DNA from: Balamuthia mandrillaris
Taxonomy: Eukaryota; Discosea; Longamoebia; Balamuthiidae
DNA: 52,500 nucleotides
Assembly (NCBI GenBank): GCA_031835245.1
Contig: JAVKOQ010000311.1
Location: 1-52,500, forward strand
Reading direction: 5' to 3'
The position numbers were made by a program, and so were the translations under genes. This document shows, in pieces, positions 21,167-30,659 of this stretch; position 1 is the first letter of the stretch; each line of letters starts with the position of its first letter. The notes beneath the pieces are model-generated. The model worked only from the letters and a program-made list of their open reading frames with translations, did not search any database and was not told the origin of the DNA.

Positions 21167-21379
21167 ACCAAAAAAAAAAAATAAATAATTCCCTCACTTC
21201 GACTTAGCCAAACTGCGAGCAACCCCCCCATTTTAAACTGCCTGTGTACCTTGGATTTTAAAAAAAACCCTCCCTCATTCAGCACCTACGTTGGCAAGGG
21301 CTTTTTTATTATGATTATGTTGTTGTTTACACGTATTAGTTATACATTTGTGCCAGAGAAGCAATCCTTTCTCACTCGC

Positions 21380-24300
21380 TCACTCGGAGATGATCATCGA
21401 GTCCTCGCGTTGCGCTGCGGCACCGCCTCTCGTTTCGTTCTCCCTCTCCTTTTCTTTCTCCCTCTCCCTTTCCTTCTCCCTCTCCTTTTCTCTTGCTCGC
21501 GGAGAGACAACTTCATTGTTGCTCCCACTCTCTTCCCCTTCTTGTTGTTGCCATTCGGTTGCTTCTCCTTGCTGTTGTTGCTCTTCCTCCACTGATGCTT
21601 GATTGTTGTTAGTGTCCTTGTTATGTTTGCTGCTTCCTCCTCCTTTCTTTTGCTGTTTCACGCTGTGCTGCTTTGCTGTTGTGCGTTGGGTAGCAGAAGA
21701 AGGATGATGATGCCCAGGATGATCCAACGAGGAAGAAGAAAGCGAGGTAGACGGAGTGGACTGACTCCGGCGTACACTGAGGGCGCTTCTTTCTTTATCT
21801 TTGCCTTCTTTTTCTCCTTTCTCCCGTTCTCTTTCTTTGCCCTCTCGTTCTCCCTTTTCTCTTTCCCTTTCTCCTTTTTCTCTTTCTCTTTCCGCTTTCT
21901 CCCTTTCCCTTTCTCCTTTCTCTCTTTCCAAACTTTTGGGATTGTTGTTGCTGTTGCTGTTGTTGCTATCAGCGGAAGCTGAACTGCTGATAAAGCCAGG
22001 AAGCTGAGAAGCCGCTTCGGAGCGACAGAGGGCCACCGCTAGGTCAAAGTAGTCGTAGATCTTGTTGCCTTGGAGGTCCTTATCGCTCAGCTCTGGCCGT
22101 TGACGCAGCCAATCTGCCCATATGAACTCGGAGAAGGGCGTGTGCGTCTTTCGAAAGCCTTTTGTTTTGCCTATTTCCATACAAAGTTAGGAAGAGAGAG
22201 TGAGAAAAGGAAGAGGCGAGGACTGTAAACCTCGCAAAGCCCAAGCCAAGGAGCGGAAGGGGTCATCCACCATGTCCGCAACGCTCAATGGTAGGTCTTC
22301 GGGGGGCAATGGACCCTCCCCGTTGCGCATCAGGTACACCCAATTGCGCTTCTTCATCTCCTCCCAGAACTGAGGCACGGGCAAATGAGATAAGTCCGCC
22401 ACCACTTTGAAGTATACACTCTTTTCTCTGTTCAGCAAATAAGTTAAAAAAAACAAGACTGAGAGAGGAGAGAGAAGAGGGAAGAGAGAAGAGAGAAGAG
22501 ACCGACAAAGCAACGACAAAAAGAAGAAAGGCGTACTTGAGAGGTAATTTAGATTCCCATACAGCACGTGCGATGTGATGATGGTCAATCATGTGCAAAA
22601 CAGGTTGTTGCGACTGTATTTCCTCCGTGTTCTCATCTCGTTCCGTCATCGCTCCTCCTCCTGATTGTTGCTGTTGGTCGTCCTCTGTCTGTTCATCCGC
22701 TTCGGAAGCAGACGAAGGATAATAAACAGAAGGCGGAATAGTAATGATGGTATTGACAGGGTTCTGAATGAGGTCCGAAGAAAGAGAAACCGGCGAAGCA
22801 CAAGCAGCAGCAAAGACTTGATGGCGTGTGAGAGAAGGTGAGGAAGGGACAGTAGCTGCAGCGGCGGCGGCTGCCGCGGAGGATGATGGCGATATAACCA
22901 TCGTAGAGGGAAGAGGGAAGTTCAAGTGCTTAGGTCGAACGATAGAGTTGGGAGGTCCCAACACTACAGGTATTCTCTTCCGTTGGAGATGTGCTTCCAC
23001 TTTGGCTTGGTTGCCTACTACTTTGTTGACTGCTTGTTTCTTTGATTCTACCGGAACTGACCCTATTGTACACTGAAGAAAGCGTGAGGGAAGAAGAAGA
23101 GGAAGGAAGAAGTAGGAAAAGTACAAACCTGTCCAGGTTGTAAGGCAAGCACATGAATCTTCTGGCCTAAAAGAATATGTTGCCTAATTCGCTTGTCCTC
23201 GTTCTCCTCATACACAACAGTTGCGTCGTTAGGAGCTGCTCCTCCTTCTTGTTGTTGATCAATCTCCTCCGCACCTACGCTTTGTTCCCCATAATTGCTC
23301 TCACCGTTTTCTGAAGCCTGCCTTTGTCCAGCTGTTGCTTTCTTCGCTCGCTTCACTTTCTTCTTCGGTTGACTAGAAAGAAGTCGAAACAAGTGGTTGT
23401 CGTTGAGACGTTCCACTTCGCTGTCCATCGTGTATTCGCTGTCTGTTGTTGAGGTGGTAGTTGGCGGTGTTGAAGTTGATGTTGAGGTTGTTGCTGCTGA
23501 TGCTGCTGACAGCTGAACAGGAACTAGAAAAGGAGCAACAGAGGAAGAAGGAGAGCTAGAAGAAGCAGCAGAGGAGGACGCAGAAACACCTGGAATGGAA
23601 GAGGCAGAAGCAAAGGGAGAAGTTATTGACGGAGAGGAAAGCAACGTTGCCACTGCTGAAGGGTGGTGTCGAGGAGATAAAGTTTGTCTTTGTGGCGATG
23701 AGTGCATCATCTCCGAAGGAGCGGCAGTCGTGGCGTTTGTTCCATCCAGCGACCCCACCACCACGGAGCCATCTGCTACACCACAATCTTGTTGAATGTT
23801 ATAGAAAGGCAGCAACGGAGGTAGTGTCTCAAACGAAGAAGAGGTGGAGGCAGAAGGATTTGCTGCTCCACTTCCGCCACTTCCTCCTCCACCGCTCTTT
23901 TTCGGAATGAGCAGCACTTCTATTCTATCCATTCGTCGAAGGCGTTGCAAGTGGCGGTCCCGCAAGAGAACGACGTGGTTGGGCAGTTTGACGAGCTTGT
24001 AAATGCGTTCCTCCGGGATCTCAAACTCGTTGGCGATGAGCTTCTTGAAACGAGCGAGAGAGCTCCTGTCCTTCTCTTTGTTTACTACCAGTTCACTATA
24101 GTAATTTCCCCATTCCCTAAGCTGAGGACATTTCACCAGGAGAACGAAGCTCTCTCTTTCCCTTTCTCTTTCTGCTCTGCTGTCTCTCTGCCCTCTGTCC
24201 TGGGGCTTTTCCTTTGTTGGTGCGGCAACGTTCTCTCGTTGTTCGTTGTCTCGTTCTTTTGTGTGTTGGTTTTGTTGATGATCTTTGTCTCTTTCTTTGT

Positions 24301-25071
24301 GAGTGTCGCCTTTCTCTTTCTCTCTCTCGCCTTTGTTGTGGTCTTTGTCCGACGCTGTGGTTTCTTTGACTTTCTTGAAAAACCAGAAGGAGCTTCCTTC
24401 CTTGGTGTTGTTTTCTTTGCCACCACCTCCGCCTTCTTTACTTGTTTCTTCTTGTTGTTCCTGTTCTTCTACCGTTGCTGCGATGCCGGTATTAAAAGCA
24501 CCGTCCTCTGTTTTTTCCTTCTTTCTCTTCCGCTTGTCTCTTCCTCCGGCTCCGCCACCACTTTCTTTACCAACGCTTCCGGCTGCACCTCCTCTCTTTG
24601 TGGTTGTTGTTTGCGGTTGTTGCTGCTGCTGTTGGAGTTGGTGATGATGAGGCTCTGTTGCTTGGAATATTCTATTGTTGTTATAGTGAGGGAGAATAAA
24701 CGACACTTCGATTCCATCAACGCTTTGTGTTTGGAGATTTTCGTAATCAGTAAATGAAAGTACTCTAAAAGAAAAGAGAGGAGAGAAAAAGGGTACCCAT
24801 GAGGCCGAACATAGAAAGTAAATCCTCTATTGGATTCTCCTCCTCCTTCTCCTCCAGAGAACTGCTGCACGTGGCAACAAGGACAAGGCGGCTGTTGCTG
24901 CTGGCCTCCGGAGGACATCGTCATAGGAAAGGAGTTCATGTAGGCTCCTCCGCCGCCTCCACCCCCGTGCCAACGTTGTTGTTGCGTTTGCTGCTGCTGC
25001 TGTTTGGTGTGGTGCGTATTGATGCAGTAGCTACCCCCTCCTCCTCCTGCTCCGCCGCTTTCACCTTCCAT
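21380..25071 (-). CDS. ANKRD40-C-like and ParB-like domain fusion
   Basis: Five exons read on the minus strand (25071-24797, 24764-23129, 23072-22537, 22427-22231, 22170-21380) give 1,144 residues. Residues 1-295 are Gly/Gln-rich and then Lys/Glu/Arg-rich. Residues about 296-378 (ESFVLLVKCP, then ERIYKLVKLPNHVVLLRD, then RIEVLLI) resemble the C-terminal region of ANKRD40. Residues about 634-910 match the ParB-like nuclease family ParBc_2: LQPGQCTIGSVPVESK, RIPVVLGP, the signature IDHHHIARAV, DLSHLPVPQFWEEM, MVDDPFRSLAWALRG, FSEFIWADWLRQ. About 115 low-complexity residues are inserted between VLGP and IDHHH. The C-terminus is a Glu/Arg/Lys repeat coil. ParB-like domains bind or cleave nucleic acid or nucleotides in bacteria; the role here is unknown. 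Intron 1 would be only 32 nt. The ParB call is fairly strong, the ANKRD40-C call moderate. Confidence 0.75.
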
Positions 25072-26089
25072 GTGCTGACTTCTTCTTTATGTGCGTGCGT
25101 GCGTGCGTGCGTGCGTGGGAGTGGATTGGGGGTGTTGCCTATCAGCGCCACTGCCCCCAAGCCGCTACCCCCTTGTTGGCTTTTCGCTACGTTTTTTAAC
25201 TTTTTTGGTTAGGTCGTTTTTTGTCAAAAAATTTTTTTTGTGTGTGTTTTTGAAGTGAAGGGAAAAAAGTAAGAGAGGTGGAGGCTTGAGAGTAAAGCCT
25301 CAACAGCAAACAAAAGGAATACTCTTGCTCGTCTCTTCCTTTCCTTGGTTTTCTCCTCTCCGCTCCACTTTTTTTTTTTTTTGCCTCAATCCATTCCTCA
25401 GATATTTTGCATTCCTTGAGGCTGTGCAGCCTCGGTGCAGATACATTGGTCCATCTCTGAACGACCACCATTTTTTTTTGGTCGTCGGTTCGAATCCCAT
25501 GGGATACCGTGTACTTGTTTTTGGTCCACACACACACAAAAAAAAAATTTCCTCCCTCGTAGCGCTGATATAACCTATTAGGATTGCTAATAAATGACGT
25601 CAGCGGTGATCCGCCCTCGCAATTGTTTCGTTGGGATTTCAACCTACCTTACAACGAAATTTCAATAGTTAACCGACAGCAAAACCGAAGCAGACTTCTC
25701 TCTTTTTTTTTTTTGTTTTGTTTGTTGCGTGTGTGTGCTACTCTCTCTCTCTCTCCTTTTACCTCCTTTCTCCCTTCTATTTTTCCAGCAGGAAAACAAG
25801 GAAAAAGAGAGAGCAGAAGGAAACACAAAAAAAGAAGGACTGGTTTTTATTTTCCTTTTGCTTTTTTTTTTAAGCAACACACAAAACAACAAAAAGGTAT
25901 TTTTTTTTAAGGGGGAACAAAAAAGTTTTTTTTTTTTTCGTGTGTGTGTGTGTGTGTGTGTTGGCAAAGACGAGACATAGACAAGTTTGTCAATCTTCAC
26001 CCATATTTCAAGCGAGAGAGAAAAAGCAGACAAGAAGGACAAAAAGAAAAGAGCAGAGGGAATTTTTTGAAGATTAGAGAACACAGACA
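25072..26089. other. Intergenic, simple repeats and a B-box-like motif
   Basis: Shared upstream region of two divergent genes (ParB-like fusion, minus; VAMP, plus). It holds a (GTGC)n run at 25091-25117, several T tracts, a (TG)n run at 25940-25962, and at about 25485-25500 a sequence GGTTCGAATCC identical to the pol III B-box consensus next to the palindrome ATCCCATGGGAT. No complete tRNA cloverleaf could be drawn. No protein gene is supported. Confidence 0.5.
25091..25117. repeat. (GTGC)n microsatellite
   Basis: Six to seven tandem GTGC units directly upstream of the ParB-like gene start. Confidence 0.9.
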
Positions 26090-27166
26090 ATGCCAGGAAT
26101 AATCTATGCGGCGGTGGCTGAGGGGGACTCCACTGTGGCGGACCACGGAACGGACCAGGCCACTGGCAAGGTGAAGAGCTTGGTGGACGTTATCCTGGAC
26201 CGTATTTCCACCGGCTCTGACCACAAGAAGTCGTACCACCATGAAGGGTAAGCTTCTTTTCTTCGCTTTTCCCTCTGTCCCTCCTATTATTTCCTTCGTT
26301 TTTCTTCCCCTGTTGTGTCCTCCTCCTCCTCCTCCTCCTCCTCTCTTTCTGCTCTCTCTCTGCTCTCTCTCTCTCTCTCCCTCTCCCTCTCTTCTCTCTT
26401 CTCTTTTCGTGTCTGCGTTCTGACAAACTCTTGCTCTTCTCTCTGCGCCATCATGCAAATCAGATATTCTTTCAACTACATTGTGGAGAACGAAGTGGTG
26501 TACCTTTGTGTCGCTGACGTGAGCTTCCAGACAAGGATTGCATTTGCTTTTCTCACCAAGATCAAGCAGAGATATGACGGTGGAGACGACTTTGGCGAGG
26601 TTATTGCAGAGGAAATGGTTTGACTCTTTGCAATTATTTCGTTTGGAACTTAGTCTTGTTGCTAATACACTCTCTCCTCTTTGCGGTAACAGGCTTTCTA
26701 TAACAACAATCCTTCGGCTGATAAGATTAAGAACATTCAAGCTAGCGTAGACAAGGTTCAGGACATCATGATGGAAAACATAGGTATTTCTTTCTTTTCC
26801 TTTTCCTTTCTTCCTTCTTTTTCCTTCTTACAGCGTGGTCACTCCATACTTACTGTACTTCCATTTTATCAGAGAATGTATTAAGACGTGGAGAGAAAAT
26901 CGAGGACGTATTGGATAGGACAGACCGAATGCAAGTAGAGGCTGGAACCTTCCGAAAGGGAGCTGTTAAGCTGAAGAAGAAACTGTGGTGGAAGAACGTG
27001 AAGCTCAACATTTGCATCCTTGTCATCCTCATCGTACGCATTTTCCTCCCTTGTTCTCTATATTCCTGTGCGCTCTTTTCTCACTTTTCTCCCTTCTTTG
27101 TAGATCTTGATCTTCTTCATTGTTGTTTTGGCTTGCGGTGGATTTACCTTTGAGGACTGCAAGTAA
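26090..27166 (+). CDS. VAMP7-like longin R-SNARE
   Basis: Five exons (26090-26247, 26464-26617, 26693-26783, 26873-27033, 27104-27166) give 208 residues, close to the roughly 220 of VAMP7. Residues 1-105 form a longin domain (MPGIIYAAVAEGDS, then FNYIVENEVVYLCVAD and FAFLTKIKQRYD). Residues about 118-178 are the SNARE helix (IQASVDKVQDIMMENIENVL, then RRGEKIEDVLDRTDRM), with Arg of VLRRGEKI in the zero-layer position, so it is an R-SNARE. A single C-terminal TM anchor (ICILVILIILIFFIVVLA) is followed by ten residues. Expected role: v-SNARE on late endosomes, lysosomes or contractile vacuole, pairing with Q-SNAREs for fusion. All key parts are intact. Confident as a VAMP7-type SNARE; the exact compartment is inference. 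Confidence 0.93.
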
Positions 27167-27390
27167 TCGAGGTCAATAGCCATTCGACACGAACTGACAA
27201 ACTTCAAACAGGACCAAAGCCTTTTGTTTTCCCCTTTCTTCTTTTGTTTTTATTTTTTTTGCTTCTGGTTGTCTCTCCCCTTTTTAGATTGTTAAGCTCT
27301 CGATTTGAACTTTGCTGTAAACAGTTGTTCTTTTTAAACAACATTTCTCTATCACTCTTCTCGCTTGCCTTTCAGGTCAAAAGGTAACCC
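27167..27390. other. Convergent intergenic spacer
   Basis: Short gap between the 3' ends of the VAMP (plus) and PhyH-like (minus) genes. T-rich on the plus strand (about 27245-27285). No gene seen. Confidence 0.5.
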
Positions 27391-27799
27391 CTATTTTTCA
27401 GCAGTGGCATAAAGCAGAGGAAAACGAGCTCCTTCAAAGGGATCTCCATCCTTGACAAACGGTCCCATGTCCACCGCGTTGTGATGCCACCCAAATCCAG
27501 AGCGATAGCGGCAGCCCTTTCCCATCATGTGCACCGCTATGGCCAGCCTGGGCTCGTTGCGAAGGTTTGCGCCACTCCCATGGAAGGTGAGCGAGTGATG
27601 AAAAGCAACCTAAAGATTGTCGTTTTGTCAGTGGAGAAGAAAGTTAAACAAAGGAGGAACGAACCTGGCCAGCTTTCATGATGCAAGGCTCGTCCTGCCA
27701 TTCATCTCCGAAGCGAGCAAAGTTTTCTTTTAGCTTGTCCATATCTTTCTCAAAGAAGGTTGCCGAGTCAGGCACAAGGCCCCATTTGTGCGACCTACA

Positions 27800-27837
<38 letters not shown>

Positions 27838-28214
27838 GCATGGAGAGGAAAAGGACGAAATGGAGATGAGAGAAGCAAAGCCAGAGACGAAAGATGAGCC
27901 CAGAGAACAGAGGAAAGAAGGAGAAGTACCCAGCGATGGTTCTCAGGCCGCCGTTGGAGAGGTCTGTGTCCTGGAGAGCGATCCACGCGGTGCACATGTT
28001 GGCGCTGTCCGATATTTGCCAAAAAGCATAGTCCTGGTGCCATCCTATGTTTCCAGCTGTAGAGGCACCGCTCTCACCTTCCCCTTCGCGAACGCCTGGT
28101 TTCCATATCGCCTTTCACAAACTATGAGTGAATTGATGTGTATCTTCCTCCATGCCTCTTCTTGTTTCTCTTCTATGCTGTCTCCCCTTCACTCGTTCTC
28201 TGCTTCTCCTTCTC

Positions 28215-28254
<40 letters not shown>

Positions 28255-28828
28255 TGTCGCTCTCTGCTTCTCTGCTTCTGTCTTTTGATTAAAACTTACT
28301 TGATCATGCCAAAGTCGAACCTCAGTCGTTTCCAACAAAGCAGCAGCCACTCGACCGATGGCCGGGGAGGTAACGACCTGCCGTAACGCGAGGTTGTTCC
28401 ACCACGAGTTGTTGATCTTTCGAACATCAGGCGAGTCCTCCTTGTGTTTGCGCACCGAGCGGAGCCAGTACTGGTATTCATAGGGAGGGGCGGCCGTGTC
28501 CAGCTCGCCATGAAAGACGCGGTCGATCTCCTGACGAAGGCAGGCTATGTCCTGGTCCGCCAGCATCTTTGGCCCAACCCAGTATCCTCTTTCTTTGAAG
28601 GTGGCCACATCTTCGGCAGTCGCTTTTTTTTGTTGTTGTTTGACGAAGAGACACCCCGTGGGGTTACTTCAACTTGGAAGAATATGCAGAAAAGAGAGAA
28701 AGAATGGGGATACGTGTAACATCAACGAGACGTATGATGGGTCGCGATGCCTCGTTCGGGGCGGAAGGCCTGGGCAAAGGGGACCAGGTGGCGGACCACC
28801 CTGCCTCTGGGGTCCTCCTCTGCTCCAT
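27391..28828 (-). CDS. Phytanoyl-CoA dioxygenase (PhyH) family protein
   Basis: Five exons on the minus strand (28828-28714, 28622-28300, 28111-27930, 27794-27665, 27609-27391) give 322 residues. It is a non-heme Fe(II)/2-oxoglutarate oxygenase of the PhyH family: DVATFKERGYWVGPKML at the start of the domain, iron ligands His171 and Asp173 in GWHQDYAFW, distal His260 in LTFHGSGAN, and Arg271 for 2-oxoglutarate. Family members hydroxylate fatty acyl-CoAs or other small molecules; the substrate is unknown. Exon 1 (residues 1-38, with MEQRRTPEAGW) is less certain: it was chosen because it supplies an ATG, a GTATCC donor and the right phase, but the acceptor is A-rich. Introns 3 and 2 carry (GA/TC)n runs. 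Its start faces that of the AlkB gene 131 bp away, so both probably share a promoter. Core family call is strong. Confidence 0.85.
27803..27834. repeat. (GA)n microsatellite in PhyH-like intron 3
   Basis: Pure dinucleotide run; a matching (TC)n run in intron 2 lies at about 28220-28252. As transcribed both sit within introns, one as CT-rich tract next to the acceptor. Confidence 0.9.
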
Positions 28829-28959
28829 TGCGGTTGGGAGGTCTGCAAAAAGCAATATAACCCGAAAACTTTCTTGGAAAAGTTTGCGACTTGTATGGCC
28901 ATACTCCCTGTGTGTGCGAGAGCTTCAAAGAGAAGATAGCTGCCAGAGAGAAGAAGAAG
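28829..28959. promoter_or_regulatory. Bidirectional promoter region, PhyH/AlkB
   Basis: 131 bp separate the predicted ATG codons of two divergently transcribed Fe(II)/2-oxoglutarate oxygenases. No TATA box is obvious. Shared control is inferred from spacing only. Confidence 0.4.
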
Positions 28960-29796
28960 ATGCAACAAACCCAAATAACTGCCTTCATCTCTCGCTCTCC
29001 CACCAAAAGAAAGAAAGAGCAAGAGGAGAGCGATGGAGCACAAGCCTCGGAGCAGAAGAGGCTCAAGAACAAGGAGGAGGCGGTGAAGTGCAGTTCCACC
29101 AAGAGCCATCGCAAAGGCAAAGAAACAGTTTCAGAGGAAGTGGAAGAAGAAACCGAAAACGAAGCATCACAGACTTCCTGCTCTTCCACCACCACCACCA
29201 ATGCCATCAAACCAACCTTTCAACGCAAAGAAATAAGCGAGGGCTGCTTTGTTAGCTTCTGCCCTGACTACCTCAACCCCTCCGAGGCCTCGGAGCTCTT
29301 TGAAGAGCTCCTCCAGCTGCCCAACTTTATCCAGGGGCAGTTCAAGATGTTTGGCAAACCCGTCAAGACGCCCCGCATGCAGTCCTGGATGTCCGACCCC
29401 GCGCTGACCGCCAGCCTCTACCAGCGGCAACCCGCCCTGCCATGGTCGCCACGGCTGGCCAAGCTGAGGGACGAAATGGGGGCGCTCTGCGGGGGATGTC
29501 ACTTCAACTACGTGCTCATCAACCTGTACCGAGACGGAAGGGACTACATCGGCTTTCACGCGGACAAGGAGGCCATCCCGGAGGGCAAGAACAAGATAGC
29601 CTCGCTGTCCCTGGGAGAGCCACGGCGGTTCCTGATGCGGCGGTACAAGGAGAAGAAGGCCTCCCTGGAGTACCTGTTGACACCAGGTAGCGTAATTTTG
29701 ATGGAGGGCGAGACGCAGCGCCACTGGAAGCATAGCGTGCCGAAGGAGCCCAAGCGCACGCGGCCTCGCATCAACCTCACCTTTCGCATCGCGTAG
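28960..29796 (+). CDS. AlkB homologue (ALKBH2/3-like dealkylase)
   Basis: Single exon, 278 residues, start at the first in-frame ATG (28960). The catalytic domain (residues about 88-278) has FNYVLINLYRDGRDYIGFHAD with iron ligands His200 and Asp202, distal His258 in RHWKHSVPKE, and RPRINLTFR (Arg268 and Arg276), the AlkB signature for 2-oxoglutarate binding. It should repair N-alkylated bases (1-methyladenine, 3-methylcytosine) in DNA or RNA by oxidative demethylation. The protein begins MQQTQITAFISR, which fits a PCNA-interacting PIP-like motif (Q-x-x-I-x-x-F) and would place it at replication forks, as with ALKBH2; this is inference. A basic, Glu-rich linker with a likely nuclear localisation signal (KRKKEQEE) joins the two parts. 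Family call strong. Confidence 0.92.
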   Translation: MQQTQITAFISRSPTKRKKEQEESDGAQASEQKRLKNKEEAVKCSSTKSHRKGKETVSEEVEEETENEASQTSCSSTTTTNAIKPTFQRKEISEGCFVSFCPDYLNPSEASELFEELLQLPNFIQGQFKMFGKPVKTPRMQSWMSDPALTASLYQRQPALPWSPRLAKLRDEMGALCGGCHFNYVLINLYRDGRDYIGFHADKEAIPEGKNKIASLSLGEPRRFLMRRYKEKKASLEYLLTPGSVILMEGETQRHWKHSVPKEPKRTRPRINLTFRIA

Positions 29797-29839
29797 GAAG
29801 GGTGTTTTTTTTTATTATTAATAAACCCGACAGAATTGT

Positions 29840-29873
29840 TCATGTCGTCTTGGTCGACATTCAATGACGACAT
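29840..29873. terminator. Hairpin-forming inverted repeat after AlkB gene
   Basis: Perfect 9-bp arms with a 16-bp loop that itself contains GGTCGACA. It lies 45 bp past the AlkB stop codon and beside AATAAA (29819-29824). It might shape the 3' end of the transcript; this is speculative. Confidence 0.25.
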
Positions 29874-30280
29874 GAGCCAAACAAGAAAAGAGGTTGCGAA
29901 GAAAAAAAAAACCACAACCAAGCAGAGCAAAAAGGCCCTCGTTGCTTTTTTTTTTTTTCGTTTCTTTCTTGTTCTTATCGTCTTTCCGTAGTACCAAAAA
30001 CTCATTGGAAGAATGGGTGTGAAGGGGTTGGAGCGTTGATGGACAGACCAGATATGTAAACCTTAAAGCCCTTATCGCTTTGGGTTTGGCCTCCCTGCAT
30101 GGTGGCGGCTCTTTCGCCACAAGGGTCACATGCACGTAAGCTTCCTTCCCCTTTGGTCTCTTATTTTTTTCGGCCGTTAAACGTTTTTTTTTTTTATTCA
30201 ACGCCAAAAAAAAAAAAAAAAAAGGTTGTTTGCTTCGCTTTTGATTTAGGGTTTGCCGTGTCGTCATGATATGCCTTACT

Positions 30281-30290
30281 ATGTCGACAT
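30281..30290. promoter_or_regulatory. ATGTCGACAT palindrome upstream of beta-roll gene
   Basis: Fourth intergenic occurrence of the TGTCGACA octamer; here extended to a 10-bp palindrome and to a 13-bp identity (ATGTCGACATAAT) with the site at 42493. Confidence 0.35.
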
Positions 30291-30659
30291 AATTTCCAAA
30301 AAGCGAATCTCCGACGTCCGTTGGTGGCACTGAGCAACTCCGCATACAGCAAAAAAAAAAAGGTTTTTGTTTTTCTGCCCATTTGATTGGTGGAACTGAT
30401 CAGGTTAACCAACCGCAGCGAAGGTCAGTTTCGTTTTTTCATGCTGTTTTTTTTTTTTTGATGCAGAGCAGATCGTCTTCACGACTATAAAAGGGAGCAT
30501 ACTTGTTTTTTTTTTGGGGCTCTTCGGTAAAGATAACTAAAAAATTCTTATTCGTGTCCGTGCAGGCCCCACAGTTTGGTTGGTTTTCATTTTTTTTTTT
30601 TTCAGAGGAGCTTTTTCCGAGTACTTCACCTTACACATACAAAACACGCGCCTAGTCCA

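Larger units (their letters stand above)
29797..30659. other. Intergenic, inverted repeats and poly-A/T tracts
   Basis: No gene is seen. A perfect 9-bp inverted repeat (CATGTCGTC ... GACGACATG) with a 16-bp loop lies at about 29840-29873, soon after the AlkB stop. ATGTCGACAT, a 10-bp palindrome containing the recurring octamer, is at 30281-30290. Several A and T homopolymers of 9-18 bases are scattered. A possible TATA-like element (TATAAAAG) at about 30486-30493 lies 170 bp before the adhesin start. Confidence 0.5.

Noticed and set aside
21599-22007. Plus-strand ORFs opposite the last exon of the ParB-like gene
   Set aside because: They are Ser/Phe/Leu-rich mirror images of the Glu/Arg/Lys coiled-coil repeat on the minus strand.
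22231-23072. Bacterial contamination as the source of the ParB-like domain
   Set aside because: The domain is split by at least three spliceosomal introns and joined in phase to typical host low-complexity sequence.
26873-26960. Loss of the zero-layer Arg in the SNARE motif, from Met-Met in DIMMENI
   Set aside because: Aligned on the VAMP2 stretch VLERDQKL, the zero layer is the second Arg of VLRRGEKI, which is present.
28722-28855. An alternative frame opposite the AlkB 5' region, with a GC-rich RVVRHLVPFAQAF stretch, as PhyH exon 1
   Set aside because: It is phase-compatible through a GTTGAT donor and recalls a targeting peptide, but it has no nearby ATG; the frame starting MEQRRT supplies an ATG and a better donor.
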